A stretch of 8,323 nucleotides of DNA from Bacillota bacterium (GTDB lineage Bacteria; Bacillota; Thermosediminibacteria; Thermosediminibacterales; Thermosediminibacteraceae), in assembly GCA_003242255.1 (NCBI GenBank), contig QGUT01000064.1, positions 1-8,323 of the forward strand. The letters are read 5' to 3'. The translations under genes and the position numbers were made by a program. Numbering within the stretch: position 1 is the stretch's first letter; each line of letters starts with the position of its first letter. This document shows positions 1 to 5,848 of the stretch, piece by piece. Below the pieces are notes generated by a model, which was not told the origin of the DNA, did not search any database, and saw only the letters and a program-made list of their open reading frames with translations.

Positions 1-1502
1 CCCTATCGGGGCTCAGGGGCGAGGCGATTACTGGACCGGTAAGTGTAAAACCCAATAACAACAAATTCATAATGGTAGTCGACGGCGTCGAAAAGATCGT
101 TGAAATAGAGGCGAATAGCTATAATATAGGGGAATTAAAAGAGGCTCTACAGGATGCAATAGACAAGGCTTTTGGAGCGGGAAAAATCTCGGTAAACGTG
201 CAAAACTCCAGTCTGGTCATCGCACCGGCTGAAAGCTACGATAAGTCGGTAACGATAGTTCTAAAAGAGAGTTCCCCGGGTTTGCTTTCGGCCCTGGGGT
301 TTTCAGATGGCGCAACTTACAGACAGATAGACCCTTCCAAATCCATAGCGCAGCTGAGGGCGAATTTCGCCAACGATCCTTTCGGAGGAAATAACGATTT
401 AACCGAGTTTAAATTTACCGTCACCGCCAACGGAGTATCGAAGACCTTTACTTTCAGTGTCGATGAATCCTTGAACTCCATCCTTTCCAAAATATCGGCG
501 GACAAAGATTTGAACGTTTCGGCGTACTACGACCCCATAACCGATAAGATTGTGTTTAAGACCAGGAATACGGGGGCGAGCGCGAGCATAAGCATAGTGA
601 GCGAAGAGGGCGGCGGCAATCTCTTCGGAGAAAACGGAGCTTTTAAAATAAGCGGGTCCGCTTCAGGTAAAAATGCGGTCGTCGTGATAAACGGAATAAC
701 TATGGAGAAATCCTCCAACACCTTCACGGTTAACGGCATAACTTTCGCCCTTAAAAAAGCCATGGGGGAAGGGGAAAGCGCGACTCTCAATGTGGAGCGC
801 GACATCGACAGTGTAGTCGAGACCATTAAAACCTTCGTGGAACTCTATAACGAGACTATAGAATACATAAACAGCAAACTCACCGAACAGCGGTACAGGG
901 ATTACCCTCCGCTTACCGACGAGCAGAAAAAAGAAATGACGGAAGATGAGATAGAAAAGTGGGAGAAAATGGCCAGGAGTGGACTTCTCCGTTCGGATCA
1001 ACTCCTTATATCCATACGGGACAGGATGAGGCAGATCCTTTATACGCCGGTGAACGGCCTTCCTGCCGAATACGATTCGCTCCTGGACATCGGAATTAAA
1101 AGCGGGGCTTATTACGAAAAGGGGAAGCTCTACCTCGACGAAGAAAAATTGCGGGAAGCCCTGAATCAAGACCTCGAAGCGGTGATGAAGTTATTTACCA
1201 ATCAGGGCAGCGACTCCACCGGAAGCGGAGTGGCTGTAAGCCTTTACGACGCTTTAAAAAACGGGATCAAGAGCATTACGGACAAGGCCGGTGGAGGGGA
1301 CTTTGAGGTCTTCGACAACAGCTTGCTGGCCCGGAGGATAAGAGAGATAGACGAAAGAATCGATACGATGGAAGAAAAACTCAGGGAGATCGAAGAGCGC
1401 TACTGGAAGCAGTTTACGCAGATGGAAAAATACATATCGGCCATGAACCAGCAGAGCTTATGGCTTGCAAGTCAGTTTGGACTTTACGGGTCCGGTTCAT
1501 AA
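1..1502 (+). CDS. fliD: Flagellar hook-associated protein 2 (filament cap FliD), 5' truncated
   Basis: FliD forms the cap at the distal tip of the flagellum, where exported flagellin subunits fold into the filament. The reading frame is open from base 3 (first full codon CTA) with no start at the window edge, so the N-terminus is missing; the ATG at 72 is internal. About 500 residues remain. The family's FliD_C region is recognisable: the 'NGITMEKSSNTFTVNGITF' stretch around 678-735, the 'SVVETIKTFVELYNETIEYI' segment around 810-875, the 'LLRSDQLLISIRDRMRQIL' segment around 985-1040, and a C-terminal coiled coil from about 1330 ending in a 'FTQMEKYISAMNQQSLWL' tail typical of FliD. fliS begins 21 nt after the stop, the standard fliD-fliS order, so the two are very probably co-transcribed. 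The identification is secure from the C-terminal half and the context. Confidence 0.95.
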   Translation, partial: LSGLRGEAITGPVSVKPNNNKFIMVVDGVEKIVEIEANSYNIGELKEALQDAIDKAFGAGKISVNVQNSSLVIAPAESYDKSVTIVLKESSPGLLSALGFSDGATYRQIDPSKSIAQLRANFANDPFGGNNDLTEFKFTVTANGVSKTFTFSVDESLNSILSKISADKDLNVSAYYDPITDKIVFKTRNTGASASISIVSEEGGGNLFGENGAFKISGSASGKNAVVVINGITMEKSSNTFTVNGITFALKKAMGEGESATLNVERDIDSVVETIKTFVELYNETIEYINSKLTEQRYRDYPPLTDEQKKEMTEDEIEKWEKMARSGLLRSDQLLISIRDRMRQILYTPVNGLPAEYDSLLDIGIKSGAYYEKGKLYLDEEKLREALNQDLEAVMKLFTNQGSDSTGSGVAVSLYDALKNGIKSITDKAGGGDFEVFDNSLLARRIREIDERIDTMEEKLREIEERYWKQFTQMEKYISAMNQQSLWLASQFGLYGSGS

Positions 1503-1523
1503 TAAAAATGGGGGGCTTGGGGA

Positions 1524-1898
1524 ATGAATCCGTACCAGCAGTATCAGGAAAATCAGATAATGACGGCACCGCCGGAAAGGCTGGTGCTGATGCTTTATGA
1601 GGGGGCACTGAAGTTCTTAAGGCTTGCCAAAAAAGCCGTGGAAGAAAAAAGTTACGCCGATGCCAACAATTACATAATAAGGGTGGAAGACATAATAATG
1701 GAACTCAACATGAGCCTGGATATGAATTTCGAGATTTCCAAAAGTTTGAGGAACCTTTATAATTTTATATACGAGAAACTGATAGAAGCGAATATTAAAA
1801 AAGATTTGAGCAAGCTGGAAGAGGTAGAAGGGTTGCTGGCAGGCCTGAAAGAGGCATGGCAGGAAGCTTACCTCGAGGTAATGAGGACGAAGAAGTAG
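1524..1898 (+). CDS. fliS: Flagellin export chaperone FliS
   Basis: FliS is a small cytoplasmic helical chaperone that binds the C-terminus of newly made flagellin, keeps it from polymerising early, and delivers it to the flagellar type III export gate. The protein is 124 residues, the usual family length. It starts with the hallmark 'NPYQQYQENQIMTAPPERLV' (family pattern NaYqqYq...v.tAsPekLi), followed by 'LMLYEGALKFLRLAKKA' and the amphipathic helices expected of the four-helix bundle. The ATG at 1524 follows a G-rich stretch (GGGG at 1519-1522), which is a poor Shine-Dalgarno match, so translation may be partly coupled to fliD upstream. The next gene follows within 1-19 nt, depending on its start. 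Function is known from the family; nothing looks unusual in the sequence. Confidence 0.96.
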   Translation: MNPYQQYQENQIMTAPPERLVLMLYEGALKFLRLAKKAVEEKSYADANNYIIRVEDIIMELNMSLDMNFEISKSLRNLYNFIYEKLIEANIKKDLSKLEEVEGLLAGLKEAWQEAYLEVMRTKK

Positions 1899-1917
1899 GA
1901 TGGAGAGAGACGGTTGT

Positions 1918-2319
1918 ATGGAAGCGTTCAGCGAAAAGATAAAGAACCTGGATGAGATTTTAGCCCTTACCCTAAAAATGAAAGAAGCGTTAAGGGCCGA
2001 GGACGTTTCGGCCCTGCTGGAACTGGCGGAAAAGAGAAGACAGCTCATGGAAAGGTCCGAGAAACTGGATGCGAAGATTAAGGAAGAATGGACCGGCATG
2101 GGTGAGGGTGTCGAAAGTTTCAAGCAAGAGGTGAGGGAAAAACTTTTAGAGATTAAAAAGCATGACGAAGAAGCGGCAAGGCTGGCGAGGAAGCTTTATT
2201 CCGATATAGAGGGAAGGATAGCCGATTTGAACTTCGCCAAAAAAGTTACTCGGCAATATGACGATCCTTTCGGCGCGGCCAATTACGGCGGAGGATTTTT
2301 CATCGATCGAAGGGAATAG
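1918..2319 (+). CDS. FliT/FlgN-like flagellar chaperone
   Basis: This small, highly charged, helical protein directly follows fliS, the usual position of fliT or a FlgN-like export chaperone in Firmicutes. Such chaperones hold FliD or the hook-associated proteins before export. Two starts are possible: ATG 1900 (139 residues), whose only candidate ribosome site abuts the codon, and ATG 1918 (133 residues), which has GGAGAGA at 1902-1908 at a suitable distance. I prefer 1918. The first 80 or so residues look coiled-coil (Lys/Glu/Leu heptads such as 'LLELAEKRRQLMERSEKLDAK'). The tail, 'NYGGGFFIDRRE', has the Gly-rich, Phe/Ile-Asp-basic ending seen in FlgN-type proteins. Sequence alone does not separate FliT from FlgN, so no symbol is given. 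Naming it a flagellar chaperone rests on context plus general character. Confidence 0.72.
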   Translation: MEAFSEKIKNLDEILALTLKMKEALRAEDVSALLELAEKRRQLMERSEKLDAKIKEEWTGMGEGVESFKQEVREKLLEIKKHDEEAARLARKLYSDIEGRIADLNFAKKVTRQYDDPFGAANYGGGFFIDRRE

Positions 2320-2346
2320 CGGTCTATTTTAAGGAGCTGATTTAAG

Positions 2347-2895
2347 ATGGTCGATCTGACGGGTATTCAGAGGGTAATAGCCCGGATAGAAGAGATAAAG
2401 GCCAGGTTTGAGGCAAAGGAAGAAAAGAGTTTTCAAGGGATTCTGGAGGATGCTTTAAACAAATACGAAGCGAAGATGGACGAAAAGAAAGCAGGAAGTG
2501 ATATCCCCGAAGGCAAGGTTAAAGAATTGATTGAACAGGCGGCAAGGGCGGCAGGGCTGGATGCTAATTTGGCCTTTGCGGTTGCGAAAGCGGAATCAAA
2601 TTTCAGGCAGAGCGCCGTTTCCAGCAAAGGAGCGGTGGGAATAATGCAGCTCATGCCGATGACAGCGGCAAGTCTAGGGGTAAATCCTTACGACATCGAA
2701 GAAAACGTGCTGGGAGGAGTCGTTTACCTCAAAAAACTCCTCGAACGCTATGGGGGCGATGTGGTCAGAGCCCTGGCGGCGTACAACGCCGGCCCTTCCA
2801 ACGTCGACAAATACGGAGGGATTCCTCCTTTTAGAGAAACTCAGGAATATGTGGAAAAAGTGATGAGATATTACAGGAACATGAAAAAAAATTAA
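2347..2895 (+). CDS. Soluble lytic transglycosylase (SLT domain) of the flagellar cluster
   Basis: This enzyme should cleave the N-acetylmuramyl-(1,4)-N-acetylglucosamine bond of peptidoglycan, forming a 1,6-anhydro product. The 182-residue protein has an N-terminal helical, charged segment (1-55) and an SLT/goose-lysozyme-like domain (about 56-178). Catalytic Glu83 lies in 'AVAKAESNF', followed by 'GAVGIMQLMP' (95-104), 'NVLGGVVYLKKLLERYGGD' (120-138) and 'ALAAYNAGP' (142-150), all classic family 1 motifs. The start is well supported: AAGGAG at 2331-2336 precedes ATG 2347 by 10 nt. No hydrophobic signal peptide or membrane anchor is visible, which is odd for a wall enzyme. Its place behind fliD-fliS suggests a role in opening the wall for the flagellar rod or hook, possibly exported by the flagellar apparatus like FlgJ; that part is inference. 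The gap to the upstream gene is only 27 nt. Confidence 0.92.
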   Translation: MVDLTGIQRVIARIEEIKARFEAKEEKSFQGILEDALNKYEAKMDEKKAGSDIPEGKVKELIEQAARAAGLDANLAFAVAKAESNFRQSAVSSKGAVGIMQLMPMTAASLGVNPYDIEENVLGGVVYLKKLLERYGGDVVRALAAYNAGPSNVDKYGGIPPFRETQEYVEKVMRYYRNMKKN

Positions 2896-2902
2896 ATTTT
2901 CC

Positions 2903-2931
2903 TTGCTTTTTTTCTTTCCAGAGTATATAAT
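2903..2931 (+). promoter_or_regulatory. Sigma-A-type promoter of the leader RNA and zinc-ribbon gene
   Basis: A perfect -10 box TATAAT (2926-2931) lies 17 nt downstream of a partial -35 box TTGCTT (2903-2908, TTG conserved). Transcription would start near 2938-2940, exactly where the first strand of the predicted leader structure begins. This supports a transcription unit separate from the flagellar genes, although no convincing terminator precedes it and read-through is possible. Confidence 0.75.
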
Positions 2932-2939
2932 TAGCATAA

Positions 2940-3055
2940 GGCATTACTTAGGTCTGTGGTTGAAAGTCGAAGCCTGCCGCGGCGAAGCGACTCCCTCCGG
3001 GTGTTAAACCCGAGGCGGCTGTTGGAGGGGATAACCAGGTCAGCTAAGGAATGCC
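2940..3055 (+). ncRNA. Candidate structured leader RNA: three-way junction with pseudoknot, unrecognised class
   Basis: Paired by hand, this 116-nt stretch folds completely. P1 is an interrupted closing stem: GGCATT 2940-2945 with AATGCC 3050-3055; CTTAG 2947-2951 with CTAAG 3044-3048; CTG 2954-2956 with CAG 3041-3043; TGGTT 2957-2961 with AACCA 3033-3037. P2 is AGTCG 2965-2969 with CGACT 2988-2992, topped by GCC 2972-2974 with GGC 2981-2983 around loop TGCCGC. P3 is CCCTCC 2993-2998 with GGAGGG 3024-3029, carrying hairpin GGGT 2999-3002 with ACCC 3008-3011. The P2 loop (GCCGC 2976-2980) is complementary to GCGGC 3015-3019 in the 3' side of P3, which would make a pseudoknot. It begins at the expected transcription start and lies upstream of a zinc-ribbon gene, as a cis-regulatory leader would. 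I do not recognise it as a known riboswitch, SRP RNA or 6S RNA. No energy calculation or covariation was available. Confidence 0.6.
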
Positions 3056-3075
3056 GGAAGAATCTAAATCAAAGC

Positions 3076-3099
3076 GAGGGGTTTTTTTAATGGCATTCC
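3076..3099 (+). promoter_or_regulatory. Ribosome binding site and start region of the zinc-ribbon gene, possibly switchable
   Basis: The Shine-Dalgarno sequence GAGGGG (3076-3081) is followed by seven T and ATG 3090. The start region GGCATTCC (3092-3099) is a perfect 8-nt complement of GGAATGCC (3048-3055), whose last six bases also close the upstream leader RNA by pairing with GGCATT 2940-2945. The two pairings exclude each other. GAGGG (3076-3080) could in addition pair with CCCTC (2993-2997), otherwise held in P3. Translational control is inference from complementarity alone. Confidence 0.4.
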
Positions 3100-3398
3100 A
3101 GGACAAGGTATTAGTATGTAAAGACTGTGGAAAGGAGTTCGTCTTCACAGCGGGCGAACAGGAATTCTACGCGCAGAAGGGCTTTGAAAACGAGCCCAGC
3201 CGCTGCAAGGAATGCAGGGAAGCTAGAAAGGCCAGCAGGAGGGAATTCGACGGCAAGAGGGCGCAGAGGACGCTATACGATGCAGTTTGCGCAGACTGCG
3301 GCGCACCCACCAAGGTGCCTTTCAAGCCAAGAAACGACAGGCCTGTATACTGCAGCGAGTGCTTCAGGAAGCACCGTATGGCCAGCGAAATTAATTAA
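3090..3398 (+). CDS. Double zinc-ribbon protein (zf-trcl / CxxC-CxxC type), function unknown
   Basis: A 102-residue protein with two CxxC...CxxC zinc ribbons: Cys10/Cys13 with Cys39/Cys42, and Cys67/Cys70 with Cys88/Cys91. The first, with 'DKVLVCKDCGKEFVFTAGEQ' and 'GFENEPSRCKECREARK', matches the 'probable zinc-ribbon' (zf-trcl) family common in clostridia; the second resembles the CxxC_CxxC_SSSS type. The linker (43-63) is Arg/Lys-rich, which would suit nucleic acid or ribosome binding, but the function is not established. The start is ATG 3090: GAGGGG at 3076-3081 lies 8 nt upstream, and 'MAFQDK' is how I remember the family beginning. The upstream in-frame ATG 3051 lies inside the predicted leader stem and has no properly spaced ribosome site. 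It is flanked by its own promoter and terminator, so it appears monocistronic. No signal peptide; expected to be cytoplasmic. Confidence 0.88.
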   Translation: MAFQDKVLVCKDCGKEFVFTAGEQEFYAQKGFENEPSRCKECREARKASRREFDGKRAQRTLYDAVCADCGAPTKVPFKPRNDRPVYCSECFRKHRMASEIN

Positions 3399-3410
3399 GA
3401 AATTAATTAA
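3387..3410 (+). repeat. Perfect 12-bp tandem duplication at the stop codon
   Basis: GAAATTAATTAA occurs twice in direct succession (3387-3398 and 3399-3410). The first copy encodes Glu-Ile-Asn-stop of the zinc-ribbon protein, and the second lies just after it, before the terminator. It looks like a small slippage or duplication event without effect on the protein. Confidence 0.85.
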
Positions 3411-3425
3411 AAAGTAGCAAGCCGA

Positions 3426-3456
3426 GGTCCGGTATACCGGGCCTTTTTATTTTTTT
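3426..3456 (+). terminator. Intrinsic terminator of the zinc-ribbon gene
   Basis: GGTCCGG (3426-3432) pairs with CCGGGCC (3437-3443) around a TATA loop: seven pairs including one G-T. It is followed by a T-rich tract (TTTTTATTTTTT from 3444). It lies 27 nt after the stop codon and ends the transcription unit before the ABC transporter promoter. Confidence 0.9.
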
Positions 3457-3466
3457 AAAATAGCTA

Positions 3467-3495
3467 TTGAAAATTTATACTTTACAATGTATAAT
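3467..3495 (+). promoter_or_regulatory. Sigma-A-type promoter of the amino acid ABC transporter operon
   Basis: TTGAAA (3467-3472), a 17-nt spacer and a perfect TATAAT (3490-3495) give a near-consensus promoter with an expected start near 3502. The leader to ATG 3532 is only about 30 nt and has no room for a riboswitch. Any regulation would have to be at the promoter; I saw no convincing operator palindrome. Confidence 0.85.
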
Positions 3496-3531
3496 TATAC
3501 GTAAAAGCGAAGAAAGGGAGGAGAAACTGGT

Positions 3532-4356
3532 ATGAAAAAAATATTCGCAATACTGATGATCCTTGTTTTTGCGGTGGCCATCGCTGCCGGATGCGGCCAA
3601 AATCAATCTCAGGAGGCAGCAAATACTCAGGAGAATGCGCAGGAAGATGCGGTTGAAAGGATAAAGAAGGCAGGAAAATTGGTGGTCGGGACCAGCGCCG
3701 ATTATCCGCCCTTTGAGTTTCACCAGATGACAAACGGAAAAGATGAAATAGTAGGTTTTGACATAGATCTGGCCAAAGCCATAGCCGATGAGTTGGGAGT
3801 CGAATTGGAAATAAAGGATATCGACTTTAAGAGCATAATTCCGGCCATGCTTGCAAATACCGTGGATATAGGTATCGCCGGTTTTACCATTACCGAGGAA
3901 AGGAAAAAGAGCGTCAACTTTTCAGAACCCTACATGGAAGGCGGACAGCAAATCGTCACCTATAAGGGAAGCGGCATAAAGAGCAAGGAGGACCTGGCGG
4001 GCAAGACCATAGGAGTGCAGATCAGCACTACCGGAGAAGAAATAGCCAAACAGATCGAAGGCGCAAAACTCAAGCAGTTCGACACCGTAGATGCGGCGAT
4101 GCTGGACCTTCTGAACAAGCGCATCGAAGCCGTTATCGTGGATTTACCGGTGGCTAAGGCTTACGCCGACAGTAATCAGGACAAATTGGAGCTCATAGGC
4201 GATATGCTGGACGATGCGGACAAAGCAGTCGTGCTGCGGAAAGAAGATACAACGCTGCTGGAAGTTGTAAACAAAGTGATTAAAGACCTGAAAGACAGCG
4301 GAGAACTGGATAACCTGGTCAAAAAATGGTTTGTAGATTATAAACCTGTGAATTAG
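3532..4356 (+). CDS. Polar amino acid ABC transporter substrate-binding lipoprotein
   Basis: This is the extracellular receptor of the importer encoded by the next two genes. The 274 residues start with a lipoprotein signal (Lys2-Lys3, a hydrophobic core, then Ala-Ala-Gly-Cys21), so the mature protein should be lipid-anchored at Cys21. A Gln/Glu/Asn-rich linker (22-40) leads to a family 3 solute-binding domain (about 41-270). Expected ligand contacts are visible: 'GTSADYPPFEF' (53-63), 'GFDIDLAKAIADELG' (75-89), 'GIAGFTITEERKKSVNFSEPY' region (114-134) with Arg124, which usually binds the ligand carboxylate, 'STTGEE' (165-170), and Asp204 in 'IVDLPVA', which usually binds the amino group. This supports an L-amino acid ligand; glutamine, histidine, arginine or cystine cannot be separated by eye. 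GGGAGGAG at 3516-3523, 8 nt before ATG 3532, is a strong ribosome site. Confidence 0.93.
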   Translation: MKKIFAILMILVFAVAIAAGCGQNQSQEAANTQENAQEDAVERIKKAGKLVVGTSADYPPFEFHQMTNGKDEIVGFDIDLAKAIADELGVELEIKDIDFKSIIPAMLANTVDIGIAGFTITEERKKSVNFSEPYMEGGQQIVTYKGSGIKSKEDLAGKTIGVQISTTGEEIAKQIEGAKLKQFDTVDAAMLDLLNKRIEAVIVDLPVAKAYADSNQDKLELIGDMLDDADKAVVLRKEDTTLLEVVNKVIKDLKDSGELDNLVKKWFVDYKPVN

Positions 4357-4383
4357 GCCTGATGGCGAAAGGAGAAAATCCAG

Positions 4384-5046
4384 TTGAAAAGTTTGGACTT
4401 TTCGATAGTCATACCTTACATTCACTTGTTTTTTAGAGGAGCACTTACGGCATTGGAAATGGCTGTCCTGGCGGTTTTAATCGGTGTCGCGATAGGTACC
4501 TTCGTGGGATTGGGGAAGATGTCCCGAATATTGCCGGTGAAGCTTTTGTGCACAGCTTACGTGGAAATAATAAGGGGCACCCCCCTCCTGGTGCAGCTCC
4601 TCATATTCTATTTCGGGCTTCCGCAGATTCTGGGGTTTACCATACCTGAGTTTCCGGCTGCCGTTCTGGCCCTGGGGATCAACAGCGGTGGTTACGTGGC
4701 GGAGATAGTGAGGGGAGGTATCCTCGCCGTAGACAAGGGGCAGATGGAAGCGGCGAGATCTCTGGGAATGACTTACGGCCAGGCCATGAGATATATAATC
4801 CTGCCCCAGGCTTTCAAAAAGATGATCCCTCCCCTGGGCAACGAGTTCATTACCCTTTTGAAAGACTCGTCCCTCGCCACCACCATAGGTTTCCCGGAGC
4901 TTACCCGGGCGGCCCAGATAGTGGCCGGAAACACCTACAGGCCATTCGAGCCTTATCTTACGGCGGCGGCCTTTTATTTTGTCATGACGGTCACTTTTTC
5001 GTTTCTGATGTCCATCGTCGAAAGGAGGCTGGCGGCCAGTGATTGA
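4384..5046 (+). CDS. Polar amino acid ABC transporter permease (HisM/GlnP type)
   Basis: Integral membrane subunit of a type I ABC importer for polar amino acids, 220 residues. Hydrophobic helices are visible at roughly 12-45, 55-80, 88-105, 135-150 and 190-212, fitting the five-helix plan of the HisMQ/GlnP family. The family signature 'EIIRGTPLLVQLLIFYFGLP' (61-80) is present, and the EAA loop that docks onto the ATPase is at about 122-141 ('EAARSLGMTYGQAMRYIILP'), followed by 'LGNEFITLLKDSSLA'. The start is TTG 4384, with AAAGGAG at 4368-4374 nine nt upstream; an ATG start further in would remove the first membrane segment. It lies 27 nt after the receptor gene and overlaps the ATPase gene by 8 nt, indicating translational coupling. 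It probably works as a homodimer, since only one permease gene is present. Confidence 0.94.
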   Translation: MKSLDFSIVIPYIHLFFRGALTALEMAVLAVLIGVAIGTFVGLGKMSRILPVKLLCTAYVEIIRGTPLLVQLLIFYFGLPQILGFTIPEFPAAVLALGINSGGYVAEIVRGGILAVDKGQMEAARSLGMTYGQAMRYIILPQAFKKMIPPLGNEFITLLKDSSLATTIGFPELTRAAQIVAGNTYRPFEPYLTAAAFYFVMTVTFSFLMSIVERRLAASD

Positions 5047-5761
5047 AGTTAAGGACCTGTACAAAAACTTCGGGGAACTGGAAGTGTTAAGAGGCATTTC
5101 CACCAAAATAGAAAAGGGAGAAGTGGTGGTGGTCATTGGTCCCAGCGGTTCCGGCAAGAGCACTTTTTTAAGGTGCCTAAACCTCCTGGAGAGGCCCTCA
5201 AGAGGAGAGATAAAAATCGACGGCAAATCGCTTCTCGACCCGTCGACGGATATAAACAAGGTAAGGCAAGACGTGGGAATGGTTTTTCAGCACTTCAACC
5301 TCTTCCCCCACAAGACGGTGGTGGAGAATATAACTCTAGCCCCCATGAAGGTGAAGGGCGTATCCCCAAGCGAAGCAAGAGAAAAGGCCATGGAATTGCT
5401 GGAAAGGGTGGGCCTCGCCGATAAAGCGGAAAGTTTTCCTTCTTCCCTTTCGGGCGGGCAAAAGCAGCGGGTGGCCATAGCCCGGGCCCTTGCCATGAAT
5501 CCGAAAGTCATGCTCTTTGACGAGCCCACTTCGGCTCTGGACCCGGAGATGATAAAGGAAGTGCTGGATGTCATGAAGGACCTGGCATCGGATGGGATGA
5601 CTATGGTGGTGGTGACCCACGAGATGAGGTTTGCCAGAGAAGTGGGAGACAGGGTCCTCTTCATGGATGAGGGCAAAATTTTGGAAGAAGGCACTCCGCG
5701 AGAAATTTTTGAAAACCCCCAAAATCCCAGGACCAGAGAGTTTTTGAGCAAGATATTGTGA
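5039..5761 (+). CDS. Polar amino acid ABC transporter ATP-binding protein (GlnQ/HisP type)
   Basis: Cytoplasmic ATPase that powers the importer; 240 residues, the usual length for the GlnQ/HisP group. All ABC motifs are intact: Walker A 'GPSGSGKST' (34-42), Q-loop Gln84 in 'MVFQHFNLFPH', signature 'LSGGQKQRVAIARAL' (137-151), Walker B 'VMLFDE' (157-162), D-loop 'SALD' (165-168) and switch His194 in 'VVTHEM'. The 'FQHFNLFPH' and 'THEMRFAREVGDRV' wording is typical of the polar amino acid uptake subfamily. The start is GTG 5039, inside the end of the permease gene, with AAAGGAGG at 5021-5028 ten nt upstream. It is the last gene of the operon, followed at once by a terminator. Confidence 0.96.
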   Translation: MIEVKDLYKNFGELEVLRGISTKIEKGEVVVVIGPSGSGKSTFLRCLNLLERPSRGEIKIDGKSLLDPSTDINKVRQDVGMVFQHFNLFPHKTVVENITLAPMKVKGVSPSEAREKAMELLERVGLADKAESFPSSLSGGQKQRVAIARALAMNPKVMLFDEPTSALDPEMIKEVLDVMKDLASDGMTMVVVTHEMRFAREVGDRVLFMDEGKILEEGTPREIFENPQNPRTREFLSKIL

Positions 5762-5765
5762 TTTT

Positions 5766-5793
5766 CCCCGGGTTCGTCGCCGGGGTATTTTTT
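5766..5793 (+). terminator. Intrinsic terminator of the ABC transporter operon
   Basis: CCCCGG (5766-5771) pairs with CCGGGG (5780-5785) around an 8-nt loop and is followed by TATTTTTT. It begins 4 nt after the ATPase stop codon and separates this operon from iorAB. Confidence 0.9.
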
Positions 5794-5813
5794 ATGATTT
5801 CCAATTTTTTGTT

Positions 5814-5842
5814 TTAACTTTTTACCCAAATTAAATTATAAT
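5814..5842 (+). promoter_or_regulatory. Promoter of the iorAB operon
   Basis: A perfect TATAAT (5837-5842) lies 17 nt downstream of TTAACT (5814-5819), a 4/6 match to the -35 consensus, in a strongly AT-rich stretch. Transcription would begin near 5849, giving a leader of about 75 nt. Confidence 0.7.
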
Positions 5843-5848
5843 ATATTA

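Noticed and set aside
663..1169. 168-codon antisense frame within fliD, and a similar one at 1617-2123
   Set aside because: Both are shadows of clear coding sequences on the + strand, with compositions rich in Phe/Ser/His typical of antisense translation.
2876..2920. Possible terminator after the lytic transglycosylase gene
   Set aside because: There are T-rich stretches (2897-2916) and a weak AGGAA/TTCCT match, but no stable GC-containing hairpin directly before a T tract.
3024..3050. GGAGGGG at 3024-3030 as a ribosome binding site for a short leader peptide
   Set aside because: No ATG, GTG or TTG lies at a workable distance; the next ATG (3051) is 20 nt away. The sequence is better explained as the 3' strand of P3.
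3031..3055. Similarity of the leader's 3' end to SRP RNA (CCAGGTCAG) or to the c-di-AMP (ydaO) riboswitch (GTCAGCTAA)
   Set aside because: The SRP GGAA-capped hairpin core and the two-fold ydaO core motifs with the matching 5' strand are not present; the shared stretch is too short to count.
3051..3089. Upstream ATG 3051 as start of the zinc-ribbon protein, adding 13 residues
   Set aside because: It lies inside the predicted closing stem, has only AAGG one base upstream, and the extension (MPEESKSKRGVFL) is unlike the family, which starts MAFQDK. ATG 3090 has a well-spaced GAGGGG.
4477..5259. Long antisense reading frame (260 codons) over the permease and ATPase genes
   Set aside because: It is the complement of two genes with full family motifs, resembles no family, and has no promoter or ribosome site of its own.
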